The notes under the pieces are model-generated. The model made no database searches, was not told where the DNA came from, and saw only the letters and a list, made by a program, of their open reading frames with translations. This document shows positions 34,901-47,599 of a DNA stretch of 64,000 nucleotides, piece after piece (the first letter of the stretch is position 1; every line of letters begins with the position of its first letter). Source of the stretch: Trileptium ribeirensis (Eukaryota; Nematoda; Enoplea; Enoplida; Thoracostomopsidae); the NCBI GenBank assembly GCA_030248225.1, contig JASANE010028482.1, positions 21,159 through 85,158 on the forward strand, in the 5' to 3' direction. The position numbers and the translations under genes are program-made.

Positions 34901-37900
34901 CACTACAGGGGGACAAAAGTTCCAACTGTTGGGGACATTATAACGTGAATCCCGCATTAACTGTGAACACATTAAGCAATAAAAAGTTATGGCACTAAGT
35001 TGCTCTGAGACGTTTGGGCTTATAACAATCACTTTTAATTACTGCCTAGCAACTGTAAACCATGAATAGTACTTCCAGAGCAAAGAATAGTTAATATACT
35101 CCATTAATAGATGTAATATAAATTACAATAAAAACAAGATTTAGGCGATTTTGGAAAGTGAAAATATTTTAACCCTTATATCGGGACGAAATTAATAGTG
35201 CAATCATAGAAGCGACTAATGCGCAGGGAAACCTTGAACAAGGTAGAACCAGCTATTATACAGTGATAAATCATAACAGTTATATGCGTAAACTTTGGCC
35301 CTAAAATATTGCTTTTTGTTATCCATTTCGTGATTTGGAAGATTTGATTTGATTTGATGAGAAATTTTTTATCGCATAACTACAGCAGTTAACATCTTAT
35401 AGACGACGGAAGCAACAGAATGCGACTTGATTTTGGTCTAAAAGTGTGGTGTTATTTAACACCTTCTCATGAAAAAAGAGACTGTGGGCAAATGTTTTTA
35501 ACGTGCCGATGGTTAAATTTAAATATGAAACATAATAAAGAAGATTGGCTCGTGAGCTGCAGTCGGTCTTACGACAAGATTTTGCGCTAGTGCCGTAACC
35601 GAAAACAATGACTTACCTAACTATCTCCAGAGCGGAATAGTTTTATTTTATTCACAAAAGATACATTTTAACTTTTTCACATAGTGCTGAAGTTGTTTAA
35701 AAACGGTATTGATTCTTGCAACAAACCTTACATAGCCCAGAAAGAACCGAAAAAATTGTCTAAGCAGCATAGGAGCTCTAAATTGTAAACACTCGAAGAT
35801 ATTACACAAATAATTGATGTTTGCTATTATATATCAATACTCGGTGATAGACGTCGCTGCTAAAGAGGAGTGTAACACTACTAAGATTTCCCATATCGTA
35901 AGCCCACTGCATATCCACCTAACTTCCTGGGATTTGGTGGTCAAGGACCAGGGGTGGAATGAATTTGGTGAATGGAGGGTGTGACTTTGGTGGTCTAACA
36001 TCTTAAAGAGGAATGATTTTAATTTGGTGACATAGAAAATTGGTTTGGCGAAAATCTGGATTACTTGGAAAGGGGCAAGGGTCCAAATCAGTGTTCGTGT
36101 ATCGTGTTTATAACCTGTCATATGTGTCGGATATCTGAGCGGCAAAAGGAGGTAAGGTTGAAAAGCATCACGGGCTAGGATATGCGAAATATGCAGAGGC
36201 ATGCACTCTTCCACAATGTTGGGCCTCAGCGGCTCTTACAATCACCTAATAGATAAAACCAAAAGTAAATTAAAACAAATATAGTTATATATTCATCATA
36301 TGTGCATATAGTGCGGTGGTGGGGTTATCCCTAAGGTTGTGACCCTGGCCACCTTTACATGTACCTGTAGGCTCATCCGCGCACGAAAAGTTTCGGCAAA
36401 TTTGACAAAGGAAAAAGGTTTCGTGAAGGTTACTATAAATTGGCACACACTCTGAGAAATTTTAGCAAAGCTGGAGAAAATTATGAGTTACTGAAATACT
36501 ATAAAATCTACCCCATTTTAACTAATCCCCGCCGGACCCACAGCCGATGAACGTCGCGCATTTATGATACACATCTCCCGCTGACATTGGGAACTATTTT
36601 AGCAAAGATGCTGCAAGACACGAAAAAACTCACAATCATCTTCAGAAATTTCTTAAAGATATATGCACAAAATTCAAAATGTTATCAAAGAGCAAGAGTA
36701 GAATTAACACAATTTTTACGTTATTTTTCATAAACAATTTCGAAACAATATATCATGTTAACCCTTTCATGACCAAACAAGCACATTACATCAGCACGTT
36801 TGCCAAGCGTTGTGTTAACTAAGTTGGTGGTGTGGTGTTTGTGTGCATGTGCGTTCTTATTCGTTCGCTTTTATGGCATTCGTTGCTATTTTTAAGGAAC
36901 TGTGTAATTGATCCTGATCAGCTTAGAAGTTTTCTTTTGACCTACACCGCTAGCAATCGTACAACATGGTTTCGATTCCTGGGCTCGATTTTTTCATTCA
37001 TTGCACGATAGACAAACCAAATTGAACATGAAAGAGCTAAATTAGTCTTTATCTGAAAATGTATTTCCAATGTATGGCATCGCTTCAATCATATAATCGA
37101 TCTTAAATTAATGATTATGTATATCGCGAATAACATAACAAATTTTCAGAGTATCGCTTGTAAATTCCGGAGTTGACTGGTCTTCCAGGAACGGTGGAAA
37201 ACGACTAGCTCACTTACTGTCATTCCAGAACAGGTAAGACCACCTTTGAAACAAAGTCGTATCTGGCAGTTGAACAATACATTAATGCGATCGGCAAATT
37301 TAAATACGGTTGTCTCTTGTTGTGCTCGAGTAAGATCTCGGGAGTAAAGCGGTGTTTTCATAACGAATTCGTCAGTGCTACAGCTGAAATCAAAAGGCAA
37401 AGATACTGTTATCTTACTGAACCCAGTCGATGCGGGGCGCCATCGCCACCTATACAGCGTTCTTAATTCATAACGTAACCGGTAATTATGATCTAAAGCG
37501 TAAATTTTCTCCGGAATTCTATAGATGAAGAGCCGTGGTATGCCATTGTGAGCCTCATATTTGGGTGATTCGCAAAGAGGGCTCCAGATTTTACCGAGTG
37601 AAAACAAATATATGGAACATGGTCAGTGGTTTTAGCAAGAACTTGATTCGGTTCGATAAAAAGCACATGATTTTGTTTTAGACAGTAACTTCGCTTCCAG
37701 GGCTAGTCATCATGGGTGTCAGATACAAATAATAAGCCTGAAGGTGCGCCTCAAGCTCTTCATAATAAGAGTGACGGCAAAAAAGTGGAGAAGCCGTCAT
37801 TTTGTAATAACCTATCAGTTAATTTTCTCACGTTTATCAGTGAAAAGTGAAAGAGGCAACCTTCTTCCTGCCTCTATACGCCCAGGCTTCTATAGATAAT

Positions 37901-40900
37901 GCAAAATTTGATACAAAAAAGATGAGATGAAAAAGGAACATTGGTAAAGCTGCGCCGTGAGATCATAAATAATCAATCACTGATGCGGAATTTAGTGCTG
38001 CTAAATTATAAGATTTTTAAATTTTGGAATGTTTATGGTGGGGTTTTTTGTCGTTTTAAACCATTTTCGAGCTTCAAACAACATCTTCAAAACATGAAAT
38101 GGAAATATAATGCTATAAAAACTCCGCAAAAATTTCACTCTAATATGAAACATATCTTACCCATTTTCGTCAAGGATCAGAACCTGATTTCCTTGTCCAT
38201 CGTCTACCATACAGCTGTGAACAAGCATACCGTATGTATCTGTAAAAAACGTGGCATATTTTTTAAATATTGTCATAAAACGCTATTAAAAAGTCACCAT
38301 ATCTACGTGTTAGAGATGCAGAACACCAACTTGTCAAAGTATTTTATGTAATACGGTCCCAAAAACTGGGTATTTCTAGTATTAAAATTTATTGCTCAAC
38401 AGAGATGTAGTTGGAGAGCTTGCGTTTCAGTTATCATTTAAGGTAAAATTTATTTAGCAGGAGTCAGGATTATAACTCTCATTAAGCAATAACCTCCTAT
38501 TTAGCTTATTCGTTGCCGTAGAAAACCATCGGCTATTTTTCTTATAACAGATAACAAATTGGTGCAGACGTACGTATGTCAGTATCTTCATTAACAAACA
38601 CGTAAAAAAGACAATGTTTTGTGAACGAATCAATAGCCTATCCCAACAACCATTTATCAAGCAGTAAAGCTCAACCTTAATTGCAGTAGCGCTCAAAATT
38701 TGAACAAATGTTATGCTGTTTTAATACATTTTTTGCTATTATGGTCTTTAAAATACTGCTTTCAAGCTGAAATAGATTATATAAAAAGAGGCATATATAC
38801 TTCAAATAGTTTCAGAAATATAGTTAGCGAAATATTTATTTAAACACAATTTTAAATAAAGACTTACCAGAGGGACAGTCCCAGGAATGCCAAACTTTTT
38901 CTCCAACTTGAGTAAAACGAACTGGAGGTCCTTCTGGACTGCCTGAATTGATTGTGTAAGCACATTTTGGCATTGGGCTTGACGATTCAAGACGATTTGT
39001 TGTTAGAACGCTAAAATATGATTTATATATTTAAAATACGTAAAATATATGTAATATACAATATGGCACAATTGTCAAGATTTAAAAAAATTAAATCCGA
39101 AGTAGAAATATTATAATGGAATTATTATATTACAAAAAAATTATATGACAAGTCAAAGCAGCAACATACATTAATAATTTAGGTACTCTGTTGATACATC
39201 TGTGTGGCATAAACTTTAGCTGTAAATTGTGCCGAATGAAGCATTTGAGATTGCAAGTTTAAACATCCAAACGAATATCAGATGAAGAGCCGGAACTTTC
39301 GATAAATAAATATTCGAAAATTGCACTTAATGCAGTATAATACCGTATTTTTTATAAATTAGTAAAAAGTACTTTGGTGCGCGTACTATTGCATTAGTTC
39401 GGCATTCATATTGTTTGAATGTACTTTTGTATTATGCCGCATTCACGTTATAATATCCCCACTGTTTGGAACTTTTGTTTCCCTGTAGCCGTGACCCTGC
39501 CGTATAGACAGTCGGGGTGACAATACCCATAGCTAGCTACGTTTGAACAAATTTTAAAAAAACATAAGGGTGTTTAAGACACCCTGTTGTCTACAATGCT
39601 TGACTCTGTATGGTGTACATAGGATCCAAACGTTGGGGACATTATAACGTGAACGCCGGATTATTCATCATGTCCAGCTGACGTAAATCTACAATTCAGC
39701 TGCCGCCGCCAGTAAAAACAAAATGCGCATTTTTATGAAAAAAAACTAACACAGTATCTGTAACATTTATGGCTGTGGCAAATGTGTTGATTTACAGGAT
39801 AACAATAGACATAATACTTAAACTTAGTTAGGTGCTTTGTGGTAAAAAATGAAATTGCATTTACGCTGCATCAGTGTAATTTTTAATTGAATCATTAGTG
39901 TATAACATTTTTTTGCGATTGTACAAATTTAAATCATTGCAATGTTCTGCTCAACTGTAATTATGATGAAATACTTTACAAATACCGACTACCGAGTGAA
40001 CATGTCGCGCGGCGAAATCCAGTATTTGTGCAACCTGAGATAGGATGAAGATAAAATTGGGAACAGAAAACGGACTCGTACAAAGTATAATTACCAACTT
40101 TATAACTCATGCTCTGTATAGCGAATACTATTTTCATTTAACAACGCGCCATTTCACAGCTACATGGCTTGATAGTTTTAAAATGCCCGTAGTTGACCCT
40201 AGATACTGTATTTAAAAATATCTACAAAGTTAGCTTTATACAATATTTCGGGAAACATAATTAGACAGTAATGTATCGTAATTCATTTTATACTGTTGCA
40301 AACTAGGCCAGTAAAGAAGGCATAATCAGTTGCTGTAAAACGATGTAGCTGTTACCGTTTCGAAGAGGCTATCTGTTAGATTCTTGGTCAATGGAATAAT
40401 GAATCCGATATAATACGGGTGATCAATTAGTAATCGTGGCAAATGGGGAGTGCAGTTGATAAAGTACAACAAATTTCATTCGAAAAAATTTTCTATCCTA
40501 GCATCTACTTTCTGTTTGGCTGTTTTACTATTTACCATGGCTGCCATAGAAACCAAATAAATTTTGGTGCTTTGTACTAAACACAATACACAATAAAAGG
40601 CTTTCGTGTCTGTCCGTACAATGTAAAATTATCAGATGTTGTTTCTGAACATATAATCTGATTTTCTATATATACTCAAATTGCTGCGTTTAATTGATCG
40701 GTCGATGCATTTTGCGAGTCAAAAATTAATTCGTCTTAAAATCGGCCTATAATAATTTGGCTTCCGCTGTAAACTCAACCAACATAATAAACTATATCCG
40801 CCGGTGATTTGAAGCTACGTTTAAAATGTTTTCGTATTTTATGAGCTAGCTGTGTAGATTCATAAAATTTGTTTTATATTAAACAATATGGATAACACTG

Positions 40901-43840
40901 AAAATTTTATATTACAACATGAGTTTAAATAAATACACAATTTACCTCACGTGTATATTTTGTGTGAGTGTACCGTCGGTTTCCATGTAAAAACATCGAA
41001 CATGGTAAGCTCGATCGACCTTGGTAATAAATGCTGGATGAAGTTGAACTATTACAATCAATCCATACATTACGCCTCGTGGAGCTACCTGAATAATATT
41101 AACAGTACGACATACTATACTAGCGCCGATGCGAATTACCAATTATATTACACACTAAACGTTTCAAAACATTAAACCCATTGCTATATAATTCATTTTA
41201 ACTATAAAAATAATGTTCTGAAAGCCATTAAAATTTGTATTATTAAATTAAATGCTATGAATGAAACAATAACTCGATAAGGTTATCGAAACTAAAACCA
41301 AAAAGAATCCGTATTATCAAAATACAATTATTATAATAAATTTTTTACGCAACATTAATTCTACGCATAGTTTACTCATATTGTGGTTCAAAACTATAAG
41401 TCAATAAATATAATTATAAAGCATTTTAGCTGCCAGAACAGTCACAAAGCTAGCTAGAGTAGCAAGTAGCACCCACAGAAATAATAGCCACCATAAAGGT
41501 CCTGTAAAAGCAGGGACGTAAGCAGCAGGTAAAAAGCAGAAGGGTTGGCTTGAGGTACGATACGTGTATGGCACAGAAACGTGATAATTGGTTTACAAAA
41601 CGTGGATTTGAACATTTAGATGGACCCCGTAGGCTGAAAACGGCGATGTGCGTACCCGTAACTCCCTCTGCTCGGTAGTTCGGCCTCTGACCAAGAGAGA
41701 TGCAGCCATATAGAAGTGTTTTTGGTATTTTTCTAGTAATAGCCTAATTATACCAATCTATACCATATTGACATAAATTTACTTGAACATCTTAAAAAAT
41801 TGTAAGCAGAGGAACAAGCAACAACAAATGATTTGAAATTTTAGGTTAAAACTAATTAAAACAACAAGCTCAAACGCATATGCTCTAAGATACAACTTAG
41901 CTAGTAGAAGCCAATAATTATAGCTTGTGTGAAACCTTGTTTGTGGTTTTATCTAAAAATTAACAATTTTGCTTAAAGCCGCGTTAGTATTAACATATAT
42001 AGCATGCAGCAATTTATAACCTCATTCCTAACGGTTGCATTTATTATTGGGGTGTAGTTATTTTAGTAGTAACAGATGCGTTTATTTTAAAGAACTTTAA
42101 ACGCTGTGCCCATACAGCCTGATTTTGACGAGAACAGCGGTGCCTGCTCCCTTTATTACCAAGCCTCGTCTTGGGAAAAATAAAGGATATAACCTGTCGA
42201 TCGCGTGTCATTCCGCAGTCGCCAAACAGAAACGTGGCGCGATTTTGATGAGCAATATTGCACTCCGAACGCTCGGCATGTCCTTTAGCAAACATATGAC
42301 TGGCAACATTACCGCTGGTATCGACGCTTAGCGTAACACCGTCGTCTCGACAGGTTATTGTTGGCTCACCTAAAATTTCAAAAGACTGCTATCCAATATA
42401 CATCTATACTTTAACGCTGCTGTCATTCCGAGGAAGCATGACCCGGATGCTCTGAGTGCAAACAGTAAAAAAATTTCAGTTGTTGAGCAATCTGCCAAAA
42501 GTGTTAAAATATTACAAGGAGGTTCGTGTAAATGTATATATGCTTCTTTTCATCTCAAAGGAGAACATTACTACTGACCATTGAATCCAATGGCCCTGAG
42601 AACATTAATTTTGTTTAATGATCGTTTTGTTCAGTTTTAGTTGTTGAGAGATTATAAAGAAAACGAATTAAACATAGTTTATGGACATAAGAATGCTAAA
42701 AGCTATTACAAGCTAAGAAATTATATCTTCTCTATGATATAATAATGGAAATAACTTTATTTTAAATAATTTCTAGGCCATGAATGTTCAAAAATAAGTA
42801 TATATTTGAAAATGTCATTGGCAAATATCTTTAAGACTTAAAATAAGGATATTTTCAGCAGCGCATTAAATGTGACACTCAAAACTGGGGGCGAAGGCGG
42901 GTAGATGTTGCGGAAGTTTATCCATGGATAAATTACGGCGGCGAATTTACGTCGGTCCACTTTGGTCGAAAAATGCCCTGTGAAACCTCATACTACACCC
43001 CGGGCGATTTTTTCCCTAAAAGTTTACACGTTCTACTAAGCACTAAAATGTCGAATAATCCACTGCTGCCTGATGTTTAGATCATTAATGGTTACTTAGA
43101 ACTTTCTTTTTGCTAAATTCTGCGATCATATGTTGATCAACTCCACCAAAAGCGTAACGTAGTTGCGTGAAATTAAAGTTTTTGTGAAGGCTGTGGAATG
43201 CCGGGTACAATAACAATAAAAATTTACGCACAGGAAATATCTAAATAACAATACAAAATAATTTTACAGGAAATATAAATCAGGTTGAATTAAAATTTGT
43301 GTCAGGGGATTAGAAAATTCATTTTTAATGAAAGAAAGATTTTGATAATAAACCTCTTTTCAACTCAAAAGTTGAAGCTTAATATCTAGGCAGAATGTGT
43401 TCAAAATCTGAAACGTTTTTCACAACTTTTTTAGCTGTGTTAGTATTAAATTTTTAATCTTTTCATTGACCTATTTCGTCGTTTATTAGATAAAAAATTC
43501 TTCAAAATCTTGAATAGCGTTAAAAATTCCAGATAAAGAAACAACATATCGAAAAATAATTTCTTCGAGTTTCGAACAGATTGTGTGCAGATTTTACTCA
43601 AATTGTAAATTTTGAGCTTAAAATTTGAACATGTTAAACAAGGTTAAGCTTAAAGGTTCCAAATATGCGTTTAACTTATAGAGAAGAAATAAATAAGAAT
43701 TTATTATTACCTACGATATCGTTTGGAAATGGCACCATTGCAGCTGACAAGACAATCTGAAACGAAGAAACTATTTCTTTGGCAAGTATATATGAAAACA
43801 AGAAGAAGCGATATTTCGTATTTGCAAGATAGTTTATCAT
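25442..43840 (-). CDS. Cuticlin-like ZP-domain transmembrane protein, 11 exons, about 876 aa
   Basis: Exons, 5' to 3': 43840-43711, 42369-42194, 41088-40946, 39010-38868, 38239-38161, 37383-37218, 34317-33914, 32957-32776, 30685-30387, 28276-27880 and 25953-25442. All ten junctions are GT-AG and every phase matches; the sum is 2631 nt. Predicted order: signal-like N-terminus (about 1-38), NDIVGEP, ZP domain (about 44-285), Ser/Thr/Asn-rich linker (to about 735), basic cluster RHSVRRSR (about 731-738), membrane span (about 750-776), and a Ser-rich tail of about 100 residues. ZP proteins of this type assemble extracellular cuticle or apical matrix after proteolytic release. HPAFITKVDRAYHVRCFY, PMPKCAYTI and GMLVHSC..DDG are near-identical to nematode cuticlin-like proteins. 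The least certain parts are the first exon's Met (43840 or 43870; an internal acceptor ends at 43757) and the donor at 30387. Confidence 0.9.
27110..27460. repeat. Tandem repeat, period about 120 bp, 3 copies
   Basis: TCTAGTGAATA(C/G)G(T/C)TATGGACGATTT recurs at about 27152, 27269 and 27395. Each is followed by a less conserved part containing CATAATTTAT(C/G)TCAAC. It lies in the last intron of the ZP gene. No coding frame is conserved between copies. Confidence 0.7.
29835..29985 (+). mobile_element. tRNA-derived SINE, copy 2
   Basis: Head TGTTATTCGCTCGCTTTGCG plus AAGTTCCTTGAAG, A box GATAGCTCAGTGG (29890-29902), B-box-like GCGGTTATATCC (about 29933-29944), then GCTTGAGTTTGTC. Matches copy 1 in the head. 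It lies in intron 9 of the ZP gene, in the opposite orientation to the gene. Confidence 0.72.
30165..30290 (-). mobile_element. tRNA-derived SINE, copy 3
   Basis: On the minus strand it reads TGTTATTG in the head, then GCTCCTAAATAGCGTGACGC, then GATCCAGGTTCAATCCGCCG. The middle and B-box are nearly the same as copy 1 (GCTCCTAAATAGCGTAATGG and GATCCAGGTTCAATCTGTCG). It is in intron 9 of the ZP gene, about 180 bp from copy 2 and in opposite orientation. Confidence 0.72.
34511..34956. mobile_element. PIF/Harbinger-type MITE, copy 3 (446 bp)
   Basis: Ends are TTCGGGATTCACATTATAAT and the complement of TGCGGGATTCACGTTATAAT. TTA is duplicated at 34508-34510 and 34957-34959. The interior is inverted relative to copy 1 (CAGTGGCAGGCACACCCTAG...). 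It lies in intron 6 of the ZP gene. No transposase. Confidence 0.92.
35834..36214 (-). other. Unassigned open frame, 126 codons
   Basis: A long open stretch for this AT content, within intron 6 of the ZP gene on the same strand. The translation is rich in His, Leu, Thr and Trp (for example FHPWSLTTKSQEVRWICSG) and resembles no family I know. The underlying DNA has repeated GGTGG/TTTGGTG motifs, so it may be a repeat rather than a gene. Confidence 0.2.
36841..37025 (+). mobile_element. tRNA-derived SINE, copy 4 (diverged)
   Basis: Head GTGCGTTCTTATTCGTTCGC, B-box-like GGTTTCGATTCCTGG at about 36968-36982, then an A-rich tail. The A-box region is poorly preserved. It lies in intron 6 of the ZP gene. 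Confidence 0.55.
37218..42369 (-). CDS. ZP-domain exons of the cuticlin-like gene
   Basis: Five exons encode the ZP module: 42369-42194 (GEPTITCRDDGVTLSVDT, FAKGHAERSEC, CGMTRDRQ), 41088-40946 (PRGVMYGLIVIVQLHPAFIT), 39010-38868 (PMPKCAYTI, VGEKVWHSWDC), 38239-38161 (TYGMLVHSCMVDDGQG, LDENG) and 37383-37218 (STDEFVMKTPLYSRDL, VFKFADRINVLFNCQI). The next exon opens with PPKC. The conserved cysteines alternate in the family's usual order, with ZP-N and ZP-C halves split near the 39010 exon. Introns between them hold one PIF-type MITE (39435-39660). Between the last ZP-domain exon and the PPKC exon lie a second one (34511-34956) and a SINE. Confidence 0.93.
39435..39660. mobile_element. PIF/Harbinger-type MITE, copy 4 (226 bp)
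   Basis: Ends are TGCCGCATTCACGTTATAAT and the complement of TCCGGCGTTCACGTTATAAT. TTA is duplicated at 39432-39434 and 39661-39663. This is an internally shortened member that keeps GGGTGTTTAAGACACCC and the AACGTTGGGGACATTATAAC end. It lies in intron 3 of the ZP gene. Confidence 0.92.
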
Positions 43841-43870
43841 GTTTTTGTAACAATTTGGAATTATAAACAA

Positions 43871-46015
43871 GATATTATAGCCTTAAAACCCTTCTGCGAA
43901 TTTACTAATTCCAAGGAATATCGTCATCCATTATTAAGATAGAACTGTGACTGTTTTTGGTGACTGTAAAATGCCTTATTTTGTAGTTCTACCAAAAAAG
44001 AAAATATTTTCAGTAGAATGGTTGTCCTTTCTACGGAACATTGAGTAGCACCTAAACCACTGCTGTTTTTTTAAAAAGAGAATTGTTTTGTTCCGCGATT
44101 CTGTCTAATGTTTTCGTGATTAAACTGAACGATTGGTACTCAAAAGTTTCTGCACACTTCAATGATCACAGTGCTGACCGCAAACGCAAGAACATCTATA
44201 GTGACTCTCACTCATGAAGAGGACTGGCTCAGAACGCTTGACCCAACAAACTTAAAGGCAAGTTTGCTTTATTCAGGAATTGAGTGCTAACCGAATGGTA
44301 CATTTCCTAGCGAAAAATACAATTATGACAGACCTCTCCATCGGCACACTTATCTCAAAGTACCTGCAGTTGGCTGCGCTGAAATCATTATTATATCAGA
44401 TACATTTTCTATTAATTTTTATACTACTGAAAACAATACTCAAACTACATTCTCTAGTAAAATTCAAACTATATATATTTAACTTCAAACAACCTTTTTA
44501 CAACAGTCAAAAGATATCTGGATATTATTTCTTAAAACTGTGTTAAACAGCGTTATTTATTCAACGTTGTTTTAGGCAATGCTAAACTCCATGATGACTT
44601 TTGTAATGACGCTTATAGCTATAATAATATGTTGTCGTTGCAACATTGCACCTAGTAATCGGGAGTTCAAGCTTTCATTATTTATTCTTAATGTACATCG
44701 ATCACCTCACCGGCAGTTACACGTCGCTAGCAGTGTTTTATTAGCAGATGGTCCAAATTAGATGTTACATATAATACAATGTAATAATATTATCGGATAT
44801 GTTATACTAAGTGCCGCGAGTAACGAGATCGTTACTACCGTAGCGACTCCTTGGAAATATTAAATTAATTTTTACAACGTAATTTGACTAACGTTGTGTG
44901 GTGTCTCGAAAAGATGGGAATCATAATGTGGACCAATAAATTTGCCTACGTTGAATAAACAAGTGCTTAATGAGGTCTAAAGAGTTTGAAACAAAAGCCT
45001 GAAACGATGCGTTGTTTGGTTTCAGCTTGGCAACAAAGGGGGTAGAACAAAATTTTTTATACAACTATATTTGAAAACTATACGTCAATTTGTACAGGAG
45101 TTACAGACACTGAAAAGAAAATTAATAAATTTACAAGTTTTATAGCGCAAAGCTGTGGAAATAGCACAATAATGTCACAATAATTGAAGACGTAGAGAGA
45201 GCAATGTAAGTCTCAAAATCGGCTCAGTTAGCTTTAGGACAAAAACTTTGGGCCCTTACAACATCCATCCGCCTGCCGTTATTGAGTTATGAGCGTCACC
45301 CAATTCATCGTAACTAAATATCGAAAGGAGCAAAACTACCAACAACACAGTAGTTGGGACTAATAAAATAATACAAGGCACACAACCTACGGTAGTTGAG
45401 AATATTTAAATCTTGCGTTACATAATTGTATCCAGGAAAGCCATACATCACATCTACATATGGGCTGATACGTATATAACGCTTCTTAAATGTATAACAT
45501 GCTGAATTTGGTTGTTTCGAAACAATCAATTTGAATACGACCAGGTTGAGTAACGATTCGTACGGTACGTTAACTCGTTCAAATATTTAGTTCCAAAATA
45601 AAGCTCAAAATTTGACGTAATTTGTAATATATCCAACCTCGGTGAGTTAAAATTTTTTTAATATTTTGCGTTTTTTTCAGATATTTTTCGTTTTACAGTA
45701 TTTATTTTTTAATCGACACCGAAAATCAGTGTGTTGCAAAAACTGGAACAATGTTCACTTTTTGAAATTTACGCTAAATGAAAAAATAGTCTATAATTTT
45801 GATCAAAATTGGATCAAATTTTAAGCTCAAACTATGAGGTAACAGTTTGAACGCGTGAAGGCACCTTTGCCTAAAAAGTGCTAAAAATATTATAGCTTGT
45901 GCTATGTTAACTGAGAAAACTTTACCTGTGTTAGGCCTATTAGGTCTTAAAGGCAATTTTTGTTACGATATAATTTTGAATATATATTCAAGGTCTATGT
46001 GTTTTTGAGCATTAT
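43871..46015. other. No gene recognised upstream of the ZP gene
   Basis: This would include the ZP gene promoter. I see no confident TATA or initiator choice among many AT-rich candidates. Open frames at 44280-44546 and 45314-45529 have no recognisable family. Confidence 0.35.
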
Positions 46016-46019
46016 TGGC

Positions 46020-46240
46020 TTTCTAAAACGTGGTCAACATCACTTCACTCGGCGAATTTTCCCAGAGTAATTTTCTTTTGAATTACATTTGATGAAGCTA
46101 AGACTGAAGGGTTCTAAAACGTGTTCAACATCTCACTCAGCGAATTTCCCCCGAGTACAGTACAGTACAATTTTGAAATGGCAAACAGACGCATTGTCTA
46201 TAACTGTTCATGTAAATTACATTTGATGAGGCTAGTGGAC
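46020..46240. repeat. Local duplication, units of about 90 bp
   Basis: TTCTAAAACGTGGTCAACATC at 46020 recurs as TTCTAAAACGTGTTCAACATC at about 46111, each followed by CACTC(G/A)GCGAATTT. AATTACATTTGATGA(A/G)GCTA occurs at about 46081 and 46213. Non-coding. Confidence 0.6.
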
Positions 46241-46809
46241 CCGTTAGATATAAGACACCGAAACTTGAGATATGTATTCGATCGGTACTGATATAGTTCA
46301 TAGTTATCGATAAAACATTTCGCTTATTACACGCAGACAAAGTTAACTTAATCAGCATCTAGCAAGCTTGATTAAGAACAGTTATCAGCATGGGCGGGCT
46401 GGAATTGAGTATTTGATCCAGACAAAGTTCTGTCGATAAGGACTAACTACAATCCACGATATATGGATTTGTATTCAATCTTTTACTTAATATAAAGAGT
46501 GCAAATATGTACGATACTTACCAATATAAAAAGGTAAACGCATTGAAAACATTGCTTCAGCATAAGCATAGTGAAACAGCTGGTTAGCATTTTTTGTCTA
46601 AGTACAATAATTATAAATATTTTAGTTTATCGGTTACTACCTTAAATTCTTGTCAGATAATATCTTTCTGTAGTGTCATAATTATAAATTTGATTTATTT
46701 ATGTAAAAATTAATTTGTGTAACTTGTGCTGTGTTTTTACAAAATAATAACGTTCATTCTGAAAAGTTATTGAAATCTTCTCTGAAATAAGCAATACTCC
46801 ACGTCCGAC

Positions 46810-47090
46810 ATAAACCATACATGCACGTGGCTCGAGGTTTCAAGGGGTAACCGGGTCCTCAGGGGTGTCGACATTTGGCTCACAGAGTGGGGTTCAGCTG
46901 GAGCAAGTGGGGTGCGGCTCCTTTGGCGCCGCTTATAGTTTCGGCACCTCCGGCGAATCCAGAAGGAGCATCCAACGCTTCAGCGGGGTTAATCTCCCAC
47001 CGCGGCAGCATTTGTGGACATGACTGTACCATTACCCATTTTATCTCACGGCTACGGACTGCTTTCCACTGCTGTAACCTTTAGCTACAA
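46810..47090. other. GC-rich patch, unassigned
   Basis: Base composition differs sharply from the AT-rich surroundings (for example GGGGTGCGGCTCCTTTGGCG). A 69-codon frame at 46875-47084 crosses it, with no recognisable family. It may be part of an unidentified repeat or a transferred fragment. Confidence 0.3.
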
Positions 47091-47599
47091 CATAACATCT
47101 CACAACTGCTCGGAAAATGCCAGCATATTAAATATTAGTAACCAACCCCAGCGTTGAGATGTCGTTCGAATTTAGTTGCAAAATTGAGAGCAAATATTAA
47201 AACTTGGCATTTTGAAACAAGATGATGTACCACGACTGTTTAAGAAATGCATGACATGTCATACCACTCTATATGTTTAGAATGATCCAGCTGTGGTTGA
47301 CAGCGGTTGCCAAATTCGGTGTTCAAAACGACTCAGCCGAAAGTCACTGTTTAAAACCGCACACTTGCTATAATAGTGTCAGTGTGTGATTGGTACTTCG
47401 AATTTCGCATATAAATTGATATCCAACCAGGTAACCAAGTAGGACCAAATATGCGTCGTATTTGTATTGCGAACAATAACTTTTTAAGCCCAGCGCAGTT
47501 AAGGCTGGTCAATTTAAGAGCGGTAATCTAACTTCAAAGCGACCTGTAAAGTAACATGTTTCTAAAGAAACAAAATTAGAAGGTGCGTCAGACCAACAG

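Noticed and set aside
37384..37607. Upstream extension of the ZP exon (frame IWSPLCESPKYEAHNG)
   Set aside because: The acceptor TTGATTTCAG at 37384-37393 and phase agreement with exon 38239-38161 place the exon start at 37383. The extension lacks ZP features.
37941..38351. 136-codon plus-strand frame
   Set aside because: Overlaps the ZP exon 38161-38239 antisense; the ZP exon has splice sites in phase and a conserved motif, the plus frame has neither.
38802..38990. Minus-strand frame beginning MNRQAQCQNV
   Set aside because: Wrong frame of ZP exon 39010-38868; the frame giving PMPKCAYTI and VGEKVWHSWDC is the real one.
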